A DNA stretch of 64,000 bases from Chimonanthus salicifolius (GCA_013350335.1 CM023535.1:39864069-39928068); one strand, 5' to 3'; positions 11,000 through 24,238 are shown, counted from the stretch's first letter. Notes: generated by a model from the sequence alone, not told the origin. Program-made: numbers and translations.

Positions 11000-13149
11000 T
11001 GTTGAACTGGTCAATCCCATTTTTAATGGTGTTTACAAATTTCTTGATTATTTAAGGTGCAGCGGAATATTTATCAAGAGATTTGTTTAGTGTGATGATT
11101 TCTTTAAACAATCACATTAAGATTATGATCTTTTACACAAACTTTGATTATCGATGCTTGTGAGCAATGCTTATAGTGAGATAATTAATATGGAAAGTGA
11201 TTTGTGGTAAGAAGAGTACTTAAATACTAAATACAAACACACATGAATCAAACATCACAAGACCAATTTAAACTGGTTCGGTTAGCCAACCTACATCCAC
11301 TGTTAGGACTCGCTCAACCTTGAGCTATCCCCAAAATCCACTAAGTGGACACATACACCATCACAATTACAGTAGAAATTCCACCTCACTCAATCGGCTG
11401 GAAATTTCATCCACCACTGTCGAATAAGAATTCCACCTATCCACTTGGCCGGGAGTTCCACCCACCTCTGTGCCATAGACAACGCTCCAGAAATTTTTAT
11501 AGTGGTTCCGGGGCACCTCACCTTAATCCACTTTAAGAACAAAGGTTTTAAAGAAAATTAAAACCAAGAAGCACTTCACTTTGAATCTCGTTCCTCTGAG
11601 ATGTGCTAATTCGAGATTGCACCCATGTATGCCGACGCTCCGCCCCGTAGCCGTCGTTTAGCAATTTCAGTCCAGGGTGTCAAGGAAACTGGTTCTACCA
11701 AAGGCTTCCTAATTTATGGTTCTCTCCTTCTCACTTTCAAACTCAATCCTCAGATTGGTTGTTTATGAGTTTTCATCCTTCCTCTCTCTCTCACAACTTA
11801 ATCTATTTGATTGGTTGTATTTGATTCCCCTAGTGTAAGCACGAGAGAGAGACTGATCCTTCTGTTGACCCTTGTTTAAGCTCACTTGTAAATATGAGAG
11901 TCCAACTGATCCTTCCAAAGGATACCAACTGGTTGCATAAAGGTTGGTTTATATAGCTAAGGCAACTAGTTGAAGTAATGGTAATGTACCGACAGGTCGG
12001 TTGCGCTGAGGGGTCGGTGACAAGAAATGTTACCATTACAATTCCGACTGTCGTGCATTAAGTTCACTCCCAACGGTAATATTCTTTCTCGGTCGACATG
12101 TCATTGTCGCTGATGGGTTGCCACTTATGGTACGGAGAGCTTGGTCCATATGAGAGGCTCATTCTGGTGCAAAACATTCTTGACAGCAATTCCCATTTTT
12201 GAAACTTGTTTCCCAAAATGACCTGTCGCCCATTACCGAGGGGTCGGTCCTAGTACTGTCTATCGGTCATTGATTGCCAATATGTCTATTTCGTCAAAAG
12301 TCCACATGAGTGCAAGGTTTCACAGAACTCAAGATCTTGGTCGACGAGTCGTTGACCACGAGGGGTCGTGTCAGCCTTTCACCGAGGGATCGGTGCATAC
12401 GAGACTCTCGATCAGAGGCAAACCCAGAATGACAGTTTAATGTCCCAGATCTTAATGTCATTCGGACCGACTAGTCTTTGACCACGATGGGCCTGTAACG
12501 CCCCGCCCTCTCCGAGAAATCAGAGTCTAATTTTTTTTAATAGAATAACAACAGAAGAGAGCGGGCGGCGTCACGATGCGAGCTAAGTTCGGACTTCCCA
12601 AGTCTGACCCTCAACTGGCCACCCATGTGTGCATGGACTAAACCCACGATAACAAGCCACACATGGAACTAAACAAGCTATACGGAATAAACTAGACTAA
12701 CTGCGAAATTAAACTGTATAGAATGCAAGTACCAATCTCAATTATTAAAATAACTTAATCCAACCATCCATTGTCAATATCATAAACAAACCATAGCAAA
12801 GGTATCAATTTATTACATGTCCATAAACGAAATCCAAATAACAGTAAATTATAAAAATCATTCCAACATCAAGCTCTTAAGCTTGGCTCCCCTCCTGGTC
12901 ATCGACCTTCTCTTTCCCCTTCCTTGTTCCTGTATTATCCTCTAAGGATAGAATTAGGGCGTTAGATCAACGCGCCCAGGAGGTTCCCGATCAGGGCTAC
13001 CACATGGTTAGCATATAAATCATGCATATATGTCATAGTATATATGGTCATCAAAATAGGCAAATCAATGCTATGAAATATGCACATGTAATGAGTCCCT
13101 CCCAACATGCATATACATAGCCATCACTTGACGTGTCTTATATCAACAT

Positions 13150-13335
13150 ATTAATCCTCCTGGCGGGAATCTCACCGCCTAAGGAGGCCCCACAGTTGCA
13201 TCACGGGCATTCCGACGGAGTGTGGGCTCCGGTGTCCATAACCGTCAGATAATCCTCCTGGCGGGACATCTCACCGCCTAAGGAGGCCCACAGTTGCATC
13301 ACGGGCATACCGACGGAGTGTGGGCTCCGGTTTCC
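13150..13335. repeat. Two-copy LTR block (period about 97 bp)
   Basis: Each copy carries AATCCTCCTGGCGGGA, then CCTAAGGAGGCC, then CGACGGAGTGTGGGCTCC. The CGACGGAGTGTGG core is the counterpart of the CCACACTCCGTCGGGG block seen twice in every full LTR of this family (9163, 42070, 42467, 51000, 54093 on +; 35890-35990 and 62450-62560 on -). Confidence 0.8.
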
Positions 13336-13644
13336 ACAATCATCATCCCATGTCCATGCATGAGATGCCAATGTATATATAAAACATGTAAATAATATCC
13401 ATCATTCAAAACCAATAAAATAAACATGAGTCTCATAAAAACCAAGATAAAACTGTGGTTACAAGTAGGTAGGAAACCTACCGAAGATTAGCTTCGGTGT
13501 TTGTTCTTTCTTAAAGCGTCACTTGCTCACGACTTGCACGCCGTTCAACTTCTGCTTCCTTGTTATACAATCAGCAAGTCAAGTACTTGATCTACTTGAT
13601 TTCTAATCAAGTTTAGGTCTCATATATCATAAAAGTACCTTGGT

Positions 13645-14720
13645 AGGGTTCGGCCATACAACATGGCCGAACCATACCACTTTGGTTTAGGTCCATACAT
13701 CCAATCCTATGATCATTCCATCTTTGATCAATTCATCAATAATTACCTTTATGCCATTTAGGCTAATTTGTTTAATTTTCCTTAAACACCACTAATCATA
13801 TCCAAACCAACTTAGTGGGGTCCTTTACATCATTCATACATACATATAAATTAACCACTAAGTCCATCCATCAACATTAGTAACTACACACTAGGGTCAC
13901 CAATGACCATTAGTGGGGTTCGGCCATACTTCATGGCCGAACCTCACCAATCTGATTTTTGTCCTACTTTCCATCATTATCATGATTGATCAAATTAATA
14001 TTAGATCTATAACTAAGCATAGGTGTTTCTTAGAACAAAAGCATAAAACAAACCTTAGCTTCCAACATGATTTTAATCCAAATCTCCCATCAAAACAGTC
14101 CATATGGCCGAACCCTTATGGTTCTTTTGCTCAATGGTTCCATTATTTACATACCAATTGGACTCTACCCTTTAGCCATGTTAACCACATGGTTCAGCCA
14201 TCCAATGGCTGACCCAAAACAGCAAACTTATATTCATTTAAATCCCATAAAAACACCATAATCTTGTATGGTTTTTATCTCTCAAAACCATCAGAATTAC
14301 CATACAATAATCACATGATTTCATGGGGTTCGGCCATACTTATTGGCCGGACCCTATGGCCTTTGATTTGAACCTCTTAAAAATTTATCTTATGTCTAAT
14401 TTAATCATCCAAAACAGTCCATCATTTGCATGGTTTTAACTTACAAAAACCATCAACATGACCATAACATTTCATGGGGTTCGGCCAACCAAGGTGGCCG
14501 AACCCTATGGCCCATATTTTCTAACTTTTAAATCTCATCATACAATTTTTAAACCAATGATTAATTCGGCCATACATGACCAAATCATGACCTTTAAATC
14601 CCTGATTCATAATCCTTTATCTTGCATCTTAAACACATATAATTCTCCATAATTTTTGGATGGTTTTTAGCCTCCAAAACCATCAATCTTAACCAAATAA
14701 TTTCATGGGGTTCGGCCATT
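13645..14720. repeat. GGTTCGGCC palindrome array of LTR I
   Basis: Full hairpins at 13645-13673, 13916-13944, 14191-14215 (both arms changed: TTCAGCC with GGCTGA), 14326-14354 and 14476-14506. Half copies occur near 14100 and 14706. Confidence 0.85.
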
Positions 14721-16501
14721 ATCCATTTTATCATTTTTAAACGACCATTACCCAAAGTTTAAACCTTGATGCATTCAGCCATACCCATGGCCCAAAACAT
14801 GTTCCATTTGTCCCATCTTATTAAACAAAAATCCATGGAAATGCTTACCAAATTCCAAGCTTCTCTTCTTGTCTTTGCTCTTTGCCTTCTTCCCTCTTGT
14901 TTCCTTCTTTCTTCCTTAGCTTCTAGCCGAATTGACCTTGCTGGAATCCCTTGGAGTGATTCAACCAAATAAGGTTTTGATTGAGAGAAAAACAGAATTT
15001 CAGCCTTGATGTGAACGATCACCACTTTGACGTGCAACTTCTTTGTTCTAAGTCCACTAACCTTGGTGGTGTGATCGGCCAAATGAATGATTTGTGGGAG
15101 AGAACCAGCAGCCACGGTTTTGTCTCTTGGAAGGTGAAAGAATGATCAAAGGAGAGAAAGAGAGATAAGATGGATATGCTTAAGTGTTGGGAGTTAACCA
15201 AAGGTGGTGACCCTTGATGGCACCCCCTTGGTAACTCCCCTCCCCATCATGTCTTTCATTTACTCCCTTTGTTAATCAACCCAACCTCCCTCATCTCTCC
15301 TCATTAATCCTTGATAAAACCAAGGAGGCATTGGGTGCCATCCAAGGCACCCCTTGGCACCAACCGATGCACCCACTGAATTCAGCCCATGCATCTCATG
15401 AGATGAGATGTTGCCGCCCATCCTTGGTGTCCCTTGGCTTGGCCAAGGCACCCTTTCACTCCAACGGCTGGGATTGATTCTCTAAGTATTGTGTGAGATT
15501 AAAACACCCTTCCATATCCATTTAACTCACTTGACTCAAGGCCCTTTTTATTCCAACTCAACTCACCCAACACAACATACTTAATGCATCATATTTAATA
15601 CATTTGAGTCAACTCATTTCTTAATTAAAACCCAATCCAATTCAGTCCCAAATTGACCTGAATTAACTCACACTTGAGCTCATTTGAGGGCCCACACAGG
15701 TCAGCCGTGGTCAATCTTGGTCAACCCGACCCATTGGGTCCCCATTTAGCTTGTTGACCCGTTTTGACTCCATGACCCATTTATGGGTTGTTTTAGCCAT
15801 TTGCATTTGGTTTGCACATGTGCATCAAGCCTACCCATTTATGCTCCACTTGATTTCCAATCAATCCAGCTTAACTCCATTAAATTTGGGCTCACTCGAT
15901 GGTCTAATAAGTCCATTATGACCCACTGGGTCCAATTGGGTCCTTTGACCCAATTACCCATATTGACCCAAATTGATGTACATTACCCATCCAATCAAAT
16001 TTGACATTTATAATGTGCTCATAGGGTCTTAGTTTGAGCAATGGGCCCCACTATTTTCTCATTTAACATCATAATTAATAAATTTACCAATCTAGGGGTA
16101 TTTTCGTAATTATCCATTTCATTGAGAAATTGGGGTGTTACAGGGCCGATCTTGACTGCACCGAGGAGTCGGTGAGATAAGACTGGTCGAGCTGATAGTT
16201 AAACCAAATACATATTTCCAAGTTGGGTTCCAATTCACTGTCAAATTTCCTCTCTAGGTTTTTTATAATTTAACCATTTGTTCTACTAAGCTTAGGGATA
16301 GTCCTCTCTAAGGTGTGGGTGCCACCTAAATTCATCTATGGCCATTTTACCTATTTTGTGTTGCCATAACGATGAGCTTCAATCTAGTGGAGCATGATCT
16401 TTACTCTTTATCATCTTGGATCTTCAAGCTTCCAGCAAGTGCTTCTTTTCGAATCACAGAATTGACAAACAAACAGGCTTGGCCAAACCGAGGCAATAAC
16501 A

Positions 16502-16516
16502 ATCTCCCTCTTTGTC
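16502..16516 (-). other. Polypurine tract of Copia element T
   Basis: Minus strand GACAAAGAGGGAGAT ends exactly where LTR S begins (TGTTATTG). This fits the plus-strand primer of an LTR element and fixes the LTR boundary. Confidence 0.75.
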
Positions 16517-17607
16517 AATTTCATGACGAAACCTAGAAGCTAACCCATTTACAAACCCACCGTTATTACAAAACATTTGAATACAAAAATATTACATTGA
16601 TTACATGTACATATTCAAAATGGAAAACAAGACTATGGTCTTTACATATTCTTGTTCAGCTTGTTTCATTTCATTTTCCTGTTCAAGCACATAAGTAAAC
16701 AACACTAGAAAATCATTAGAGGGGTTAGTCCCAAAACATAGAGATGCATTAATGGACTTAACATAGAGATGCATTTAAGTTCCCCCATACTCCCTGATTT
16801 CACAGTGACCATCACTCCCATAGTTTATCCAAGCTATCAGTGTTAAGAAGATTTCTCCCCCAATCTTCTTTAAGTTTGATCTCTCAATCTTCCAAGCATA
16901 AACATTCTCCCTATGTCCATTGGCTTCGATGTCTTCTAGCTTCTGCTAATTCCCCCCCCCCCCATTTTTTCATTCAATTGAAAAAGATTAGTAGGTAGAC
17001 ATCGAGATTTAAGAACTCCCCCTTGCTTATTCGCATTTAGTGCTTGACTAGGTTCTGCTTTAACTCATGGTTTTCCCTCTTGGTTCAATGTACACTTCTC
17101 ATTTGTCAAGATTAGTTTGTCTTTGCACAAACTAAGATTTTAGCATTGTTGCTATCATCCATGAGTGGAGCAATTGTCCCATCATTCCTAGAGTTTTCTC
17201 CCCCATTCTCCAAGTTGTCTCCCTCACCTTTCTCGACCCAGTCCCCCATAAACTTAGTTGCCTCTAAGTTTATTTCTCTCCAAGCTTTCTTACAAGCTTG
17301 CTTCATCTTCCCCCTTAAGCTGTCATGACCAGTGACAGATGCTAATTAGCACATAATTTGTGCTCCCCATTCTCCAAGGATGTGTGTAACATCTTATTCG
17401 GATATCTTCCTAACAGCCTGCATGTTAGTTTGTTTTACAAAATCCATGTAACAAATAGACATGACGTAGACGGAAAAATGCATCAAATCAGCACACATAC
17501 TAAAATAGCCACATCATTTCATTTATTAGTATGTTCATTACATATGGTTTAGAGGGGAGGAGGGGGCATCTAAATATCAGAAGTATAGTTTTACATGAAA
17601 AACTATC

Positions 17608-18045
17608 CTAAGTTGATTCATCTGAGGAAGATGTTCGTTGAGATCTATGAACAATTTCCTCTCTGTGGAGTTTCCGTACAACCACCTTGATTTCGTACAC
17701 TATTTCTTCAAGGTCATCCATACTCCTTTCAAGCAAGGAGACTCTTTCATCAAGAGGGATATTCCTTTGTCGAAGAGATTGAAACTCTTTCAGAAATACC
17801 TCAAACATACGTGTTTTTTCCTCTTTAGGATCCTTGATTAAGATCACTTATTTTTCACCTCCTAGGTTGGATACAACATTTGTGGCCGGGGTCTTTCTGC
17901 GAGGGGTACTCTTTTGAGCAGAGCCGACAGCGCTAGATTTGGAAAATCCCTTGCGAACCTAGGAGATCTCTTGAGGAAATGGGGTCTAAACTCAGGGATT
18001 TTTCCGGTGGTCGAAGATCGAGATTTAGTTCTCCCCTTTTTCGGC
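17608..18045 (-). pseudogene. Third ORF of Copia element T (basic N-terminus, coiled-coil end)
   Basis: Starts at ATG 18045 with MPKKGRTKSRSSTTGK, a basic and Ser/Thr-rich start like MPRKKATRS at 6924. The frame breaks near 17880 and, after a stop, continues as DPKEEKTRMFEVFLKEFQSL and a heptad-rich segment (RVSLLERSMDDLEEIVYEIK), ending TSSSDEST at 17608. It sits about 1.1 kb before the polypurine tract. Function is unknown. It is most like an additional or env-like ORF of SIRE-type Copia elements by position, but no signal peptide or membrane segment is visible in what remains. Confidence 0.45.
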
Positions 18046-19139
18046 ATGGTTGCAGGGGAGGAGCTGACCAAGACTTTTCTGATAACTAAATCTCACAAAC
18101 ACCGTGACACCCTTGCTTCTGGTAGTGAAGGAAACAAAAACACCAATGTTTTCTAGCGAAATTTTGCTTCGGAAGGTCCTAATGGCTGGTCTAGGGTACG
18201 GGAGTGGAGAAGGAAATCGCCAGAGCTCAATGAGAGAAGAAACGATGATTTGACATGATCTATCGTTTTTCACAGAAAGAGATCTTTTTAACTTAGTCTT
18301 TCTGATATACCGACCGGTCGTGACCAACGACTTGTCTATGTTGATATGTCGATATATACCGACCTGTCCCCCTTTTAGACAGTGTTCTGAAATTCAGTAG
18401 TACCGACTTGTCTGTTCTTTCGACTAGTTTATCCTTCGACCTGGGTTTTACAATGAAGGAAAACTGGGTATGTGTGTGTTTGTGATGTTCATGGTTCTTC
18501 AAGCTTCACTTATACACCTTTTAATACCGGTGATGATACATACATTTATACCGTATCTGTGCCATTTGAAGATTTGATTCATTTTTCTGAAAATAGGCAA
18601 AGAACATGGATTATGGGTCTCTTTTCTGGATCCAAATTAATCCAAGATTCTTGGACACATTTAATTCACTAATTTAAATATATTGTCCAAGTGTGTGATG
18701 TCATAAGATGCGGCATTTCCAGATTTTAGCAGGGCAAGGAGTATATGAACATAATTCATTCCACATAATGTATAAATTGATGTTTATTGGAACGAAAGTC
18801 AAAGCACACTAGTCATACATTCATTTCCTAATTTGAGTATTGATCAAGCATACAAGAATGAGGTATGACCCTTCACACACAGTTCTTATGCTTATTATCA
18901 TGTTATTACCCAGAACATGATAAATAGCTCTACCATTCTTTCAAGGCAGTTCTAATTTCTTAAAAGGAGTAGGTACTTGAATGGATTATTCGATCATTAC
19001 ATTTGGTAGGTCGCACCAAAACAAAATATCCACTTTATTCGACATAGAGCATGTTTCATTCCACAAAGAATTCTTAAGTTTTAGAACTTTGGAATGAAAC
19101 GACACTGTGTATGTGTATTGAACCAGTTTTAATCACAAA

Positions 19140-19445
19140 CATGCCCTACACATGAGGTAATGCACACATTACATTGATTTCCTAAAGATGCACAAATCAC
19201 ATGACATATAAAATAAGAAAAGATATGTATAATCCAATACTAGAGTGCAAACCTGCATGTATAAACAAGTATCTTGCATAAAATTAATCCATCATGCCCT
19301 ATAGATGAGGTAATGCACACATTACATTCATTTCCTAAAGTTGGACAAATCACATGGCATATAAAATGAGAAAAGATATGTATAGTCCAATACTAGAGTG
19401 CAAACCTGTATGTATAAACAAGAATCTTGCATAAAATTAATCCAT
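19140..19445. repeat. 153-bp tandem duplication
   Basis: Two diverged units start CATGCCCTA at 19140 and 19293 and share AGGTAATGCACACATTACAT, then ATAGTCCAATACTAGAGTGC-like sequence, then AAATTAATCCAT at the end. Confidence 0.9.
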
Positions 19446-20247
19446 CAATCAAACAAGAACATGGATTAAAGGCAAGATACATGATGATTCCAAAACATGT
19501 TTCAAATGTGATACCAACAGCGTTATCCCTTCACACATTTGAACCTAACAATGTGAGACTTGGAATCTAAGTTCACAATTCTGTGATGGCTTTTTATCAA
19601 ATCTGGTTTTAGCCATGGGTGCCTTCCCATTTGTTCTTATGGTTCAGCATTCTAGATTTTGTACCATGATGTTGGTCTCTAAACATCTCGGTACATGGCC
19701 AGATAGGATACTTGGAGGTTACTACCTTCTTCAAGTTCCTTTCTCGGTCATCTTCTTCTCTTAGAGGATATAGCTTGGACTTTCTTAATGGATGAAATTA
19801 CCCAATCACCTATATTTTCAGCTCACAAATTTATTGATAGTTGATGTTATCCATTGGACTAGAAGAGACGATTTTTCAGTGGATTCTTTCAGCCTCTTTT
19901 GTTGTTTCATGTCTTTTAAATATTTTAACAACATATCATGAACCAACACTGACGATTGCTACATATGTTTGTTTTACGTGCATAGCTAATTCATCACAAG
20001 TCCAAGCAGTTTTGATCTTTGCGCTGCATGGTCATGGAAGTTGAAGGTTTACCCAATACCTCTTCCATAAGCACAAACCACTTTCTACTCACCTATTTCC
20101 AACTATGTTTTATGATGTAAACATTTATAGTTCTTCAGTCCCTTTTTCATCAAAAACAGAGTCTTGGAAATATCATTACTTTCTCTTATAGGCATAGTTG
20201 TAGCACGAATCAACTCGGATGGTTAAATCCTTTCTCAAGAGCACCAA

Positions 20248-20259
20248 GCTCTGATACCA
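20248..20259 (-). other. Primer-binding site of Copia element T
   Basis: GCTCTGATACCA on +, that is TGGTATCAGAGC on the minus strand, a perfect initiator-Met tRNA complement, two bases from LTR J. Confidence 0.9.
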
Positions 20260-20261
20260 AT

Positions 20262-20871
20262 TGAAAGTTTCCATTTTCAATGTGCTAGAACATCATATTA
20301 ACCCTAGAGGGAGAGAGGGGGAGGGGGGGGGGGGTGGGGTGAATAGGTTAATTCAATTTTTAATGGTGTTTACAAATTTCTTGATTATTTAAGGTGCAGC
20401 GGAATGTTTATCAAAAGATTTGTTTATTGTGATGATTTCTTTAAACGATCACACTAAGATTATGATCCTTTACATAAACTTTGATTATCGACGATTGTGC
20501 GCAATGTTTATAATGAGATAATCAATATGCAAAGTGGTGTGTGTTAAGAAGAGTACTTAAATACTAAATACAAACACACATGAACCAAACACCACAAGAC
20601 CAATTTAAAGTGGTTCGGTTAGCCAATCTACATCCATTGTTAGGACTCGCTCAACTTTGAGCTATCCCCAAAATTCACTAAGTGGGGCCTTACACCCTCA
20701 CAAATAGAGAAGAAATTCCACCTCATCAATCGAATAGGAATTTCTCCCACCACTGTCGACTATGAATTCCACCTATCCTTTTGGCCGAGAGTTCCACCCA
20801 TCTTTGTGCTAGAGACAATGCTCAATAATTTTTTTATAGTGGCTCCGGGGTACCTCCCCTTAATCCACTTT
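20262..20871 (-). mobile_element. Copia 5' LTR of element T (LTR J), truncated
   Basis: Starts TGAAAGTTTCCATT next to the primer site and follows LTR S closely up to the shared TTAATCCACTTT, where it stops abruptly and chromovirus RNase H sequence begins. About 1.3 kb, including the U3 end, is missing. Confidence 0.85.
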
Positions 20872-23762
20872 CATGTTGAGTTCCTTCTGATCAAATAAAT
20901 ACTTCAGACTCTTGTGATCCGAGAATACCTCAAACTTTTCACCATAGATGTAGTGTCTCCAACTTTTGAGAGCAAAGACCACCGCTGCTAGTTCTAGATC
21001 ATGTGTGGGATAATGGCGTTCATGAATTTTCAACTGTCTTGATCCGTACGCCACTGCACGATTACCTTGACTGAGTGTACACCCCAGTCCCTCACCGGAG
21101 GCATCGCAGTACACCTCATAATTTCTGCCTCTTTCCGGCAAGATCAGAATAGGAGCGGTCATAAGCCTCTCCTTTAACTCCTCAAATCTCTGATTGCACA
21201 GATTGGACCACTCAAACTTGACTCCTTTCTGAGTGAGTCGGGTAAGTGGAGCTGCAATCTTGGAGAAGTCCATGATGAATTTCCGATAGTAACCGGCCAA
21301 TCCCAGAAAACTGCGGATCTCGGTCACATTTGTTGGCGCTTTCCATTCCTTAACTGCTGCTACATTAGCCGGGTCCACGGCTATACCTTCCTTTGATATG
21401 ATGTGCCCCAAAAAGTTGACTTCAGATAGCCAAAATTCACACTTGCTGGCTTTGGCATACAATTGGTTCTTTCTCAAGGTGTCTAAGACTATCCGCAGGT
21501 GCTAGGCATGTTCCTTCTGACTTTTGGAGTAGATCAGAATATCGTCGATGAATACGATCACAAACTGATCTAAGTAAGAATGGAATATCCTATTCATCAG
21601 GTCCATGAACACCGCCGGTGCATTAGTAAGCCCAAATGGCATGACTACATACTCATATAGACCATACCGTGTCCTGAAAGCTGTCTTTTCTATGTCCTCC
21701 TCTCTAACCCAAATTTGATGGTATCCGGACATCAGATCAATCTTGGAGAAATGAGAGGAACCCCTAAGTTGATCAAATAGATCATCAATCCGGGGTAGGG
21801 GATACTTGTTCCTGACAGTCAACTGGTTTAATTTTCTGTAATCCACACACATTCGCCGGGTACCGTCTTTCTTCTTCACAAATAACACTGGGGCTCCCCA
21901 TGCGGATGTGCTGTTCCGAATAAAACCCAGTCTGAGCAGTTCATCTATCTGCTTTTTTAACTCGGTCATCTCAGCTGGTGCCATCCTATAATGAGGTAAT
22001 GATACTGGAGCGGCGCCGAGGTATAACTTGATTTCGAAGTCTATCTCCCTCTTGGGTGGTAAACCAGGGAGTTCTATAGAGAATACCTCGGCAAAATCTG
22101 CCACTACCGCCGAAAGTTCAACTGTTGGTGCCTTATCTAGTCTGAGGCTGTTCAAGGCGAGATGGTTCAATTCCTCCTGCAACCTTCTAGGGATACCCTG
22201 TCTGTCAGCGTGTACCACGTACCGCTTTCCTTCGGGTGACCAAAATGTTACCCTACGAAGATGGCAGTCAATATGGGCCTGATACGTAGTCAACCAGTCC
22301 ATGCCAAATATGAGATCATATTCCGCCATATCGATTACTAAATAATTGAACTCGAATCTGAATCCCGCGAGTTCCGTGTTCAATGCCGTACATATAAGTC
22401 CTAATGATGTGTCTCCGACGGGGGATACAATGGTGAGTGATGTGGACAGGTTTTGTACTAGTGTAGGCGTGGCAGATATGAATGCAGCAGATATAAATGA
22501 ATGTGATGCTCCAGAGTCAAATAAAGTAACAGCATAGGAACTACCAATTACAGCCATACCTTGCATCACTGAACGGTCCACTGCTACTGGAGATGGTATG
22601 GTGAAGAGTCGTCCAGATCCCGCAGGGTTTGGTGCCCGCCCCGCCTGTTTGTATGTTCTGCCTCCCCGCGACTGTGTCGGTCTAGTTGGAGGGCGGAAAG
22701 GGCCCCTGAAGTTGGAGGGTCGGCTAGTCTGTGGACACTCTCTCTTGTAGTGGCCCTGTTGGCCACACTGATAACAGGTGTTCCCACCCCAGGGAACCTG
22801 TGTGACTGATGCTGATGTAGAAGGCTGATTAGGGCGGAAGCCCCCGGTAGATCCCGTGGAGGGTGAGGGCCTGCTAGGATTCAGGCGGAACTTCTTGCTG
22901 GGTTGGAATGTACTTCGCCCGCCTTGCCCTCGGCGGTTGTCAAACTGCACTATCTCATTCAATTCTCAGTCTGCGATGGTGGCCCTGCTAACCACCCCTG
23001 CCAGTGTGGGCTCTTTGAAAATGGTCACTCTAGCCTTGATGCTTGGCCTAAGGCCACGTTCAAATTTGCGGGCCCTTCGGTGTTCAGTATCCACCATGTA
23101 CAATGCATAGACGGACAGTTTAAGGAATTATCTGTGGTACTCTGCCACTGTCATGCTGCCTTGTATCAATGAAAGGAAAGCTTCAGTCTGGCTCTCTCTT
23201 TCTTCTTCCGGAAAATATTGTTCTAGGAAGGTGGCTGAGAACCATTCCCATGTCATGATGGTCCTTTCCCCTTCTGGCACCAGTGCTTGTTGCTTTTCTA
23301 CAATTTCCCACCAACTACTGGCATCCTCGATCAGTTGGGAAGTGGCCAACAAGATTTTATCAACAGGATTGGAAATTTGGAACAAATTAAAGATCTGATT
23401 GATCCTTTTTAACCAGTATTCCTCTCCGACGGCCCCTTCTGTTCCCCTAAAGTAGGGAGGGTGCTGTTGTTGGAAGTCCTTGATCATCTTCCGTTTACTG
23501 GAGTCGCTGGCGGTCGCATTTCTGCTTGAGTGTTGTTGAAGAGCAGAAGCGACTGCCGCTTGAACTACATCCCTTAACTCGGGAGGTACACCTTGTATAT
23601 TTATACTGTTCTATCCCTCGGCTGGATGAGGTGATGGCACCTCCTCTTGATGCGGTGGGTGCACTTCCTCTTGATGAGGGGTGGCACATCTTCTTCATGT
23701 CGAGGGGGTGTTACCTCTTTCTCTACTCGTGGGTTGCGACGGGTTCTTCTTTTTGGCGGCAT
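20872..23762 (-). pseudogene. Chromovirus gag-pol of element H, 3' half missing
   Basis: Start at ATG 23762 (MPPKRRTRRN). An early frameshift precedes a gag domain at 23487-23128 (FQQQHPPYFRG, WWEIVEKQQALVPEGE, FLEQYFPEEE). Stops interrupt it at about 23125 (AEYHR*), 22970 and 21500. Then come a zinc knuckle [14 protein letters not shown], protease [10 protein letters not shown] with [18 protein letters not shown] and [10 protein letters not shown], and RNase H with [10 protein letters not shown] and [11 protein letters not shown]. The frame ends artificially where Copia LTR J is joined, so the rest of RNase H, integrase, chromodomain and 3' LTR are absent. It is the same family as element A but clearly older. 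Confidence 0.9.
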
Positions 23763-24226
23763 TTTTTCCTAAGTCATTGCAAAAATATTGACTTAGTTTC
23801 TTCATAATATTGGCGCGTTCATATTTAGTTTCGAAAACATTTGCCATTATACACATACTTAGTTTTTGAGGGGAATTCCTAAGTATTACGTATTGTCTCT
23901 CATATTGGGGAAAATTGCCAAATATGCATACTTGGTTTGGGGAAAAACTTCCCAAATAGCTATGTTTGTCCATCTTGGTGAAATGGGGGAAATTTTCCTA
24001 CGTTCGATTAATCCATCAAGGTTATAATGATTGTACATCCCTTACTACCATTTTCTTACATCAAATGTGGCGCTCAGATTGAATGTTTCAGTCTGAGTCA
24101 ATCGAAGTAGATTAACCCGGCCCCCGTGCAGCGAACTCAGAAGTGTCGGTCAGTTGGGATTCTTATCCGTCAGTGAGACGTGAAACCGTCTTAATCATAC
24201 TTCGAGAGATTCATTCTTCCGATTTC

Positions 24227-24238
24227 GCTCTGATACCA
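24227..24238 (-). other. Primer-binding site of element H
   Basis: GCTCTGATACCA on +, perfect complement of initiator-Met tRNA on the minus strand, two bases from the LTR at 24241. Confidence 0.9.

Larger units (their letters stand above)
12494..16142 (-). mobile_element. Chromovirus solo LTR I (3.65 kb) with TSD GGGCC
   Basis: Runs from TGTAACGCCCCGCCC to GGGGTGTTACA, with perfect GGGCC at 12489-12493 and 16143-16147. The U5 end is on the left (GTCACGATGCGAGCTAAGT block at 12570-12590), so it is on the minus strand. It holds the conserved GGGCGTTAGATCAACGCGCCC block (12957-12977), a two-copy block at 13150-13335, and a palindrome array at 13645-14720. No gag-pol is attached. Confidence 0.9.
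10918..16501 (-). mobile_element. Copia 3' LTR of element T (LTR S), interrupted by solo LTR I
   Basis: On the minus strand it begins TGTTATTGCCTCGG at 16501, directly after a purine-rich tract, and ends at 10918 with ...GGGAACTTTCA. Excluding the inserted LTR it is about 1.93 kb. It matches LTR J (20262 onward) and more distantly the LTR at 57776. Features are a long G run near its 3' end, ACTAAGTGG/TTCCACC blocks at 11340-11540, and several ACCGACCCCT/GGGTCGGT words at 11990-12480. It serves as 3' LTR of the internal region 16502-20247 and abuts the gag of another Copia copy, so T appears inserted in R's gag. Confidence 0.75.
16517..20247 (-). mobile_element. Internal region of Copia element T without gag-pol
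   Basis: The 3.7 kb between polypurine tract and primer site contains the third-ORF relic (17608-18045) but no gag knuckle, protease, integrase or RT motif in any frame I checked. It has a C run at about 16952-16964, GACATGTCGG-like words at 18300-18430, a 153-bp tandem duplication at 19140-19445 and a hairpin (GTTTCATTCCA with TGGAATGAAAC) at about 19050-19102. The element is therefore a deletion derivative or a non-autonomous form. Confidence 0.55.

Noticed and set aside
20872..20880. Possible C-terminal tail NMKVD of element H RNase H
   Set aside because: The last codons are Copia LTR sequence read in frame across the junction.
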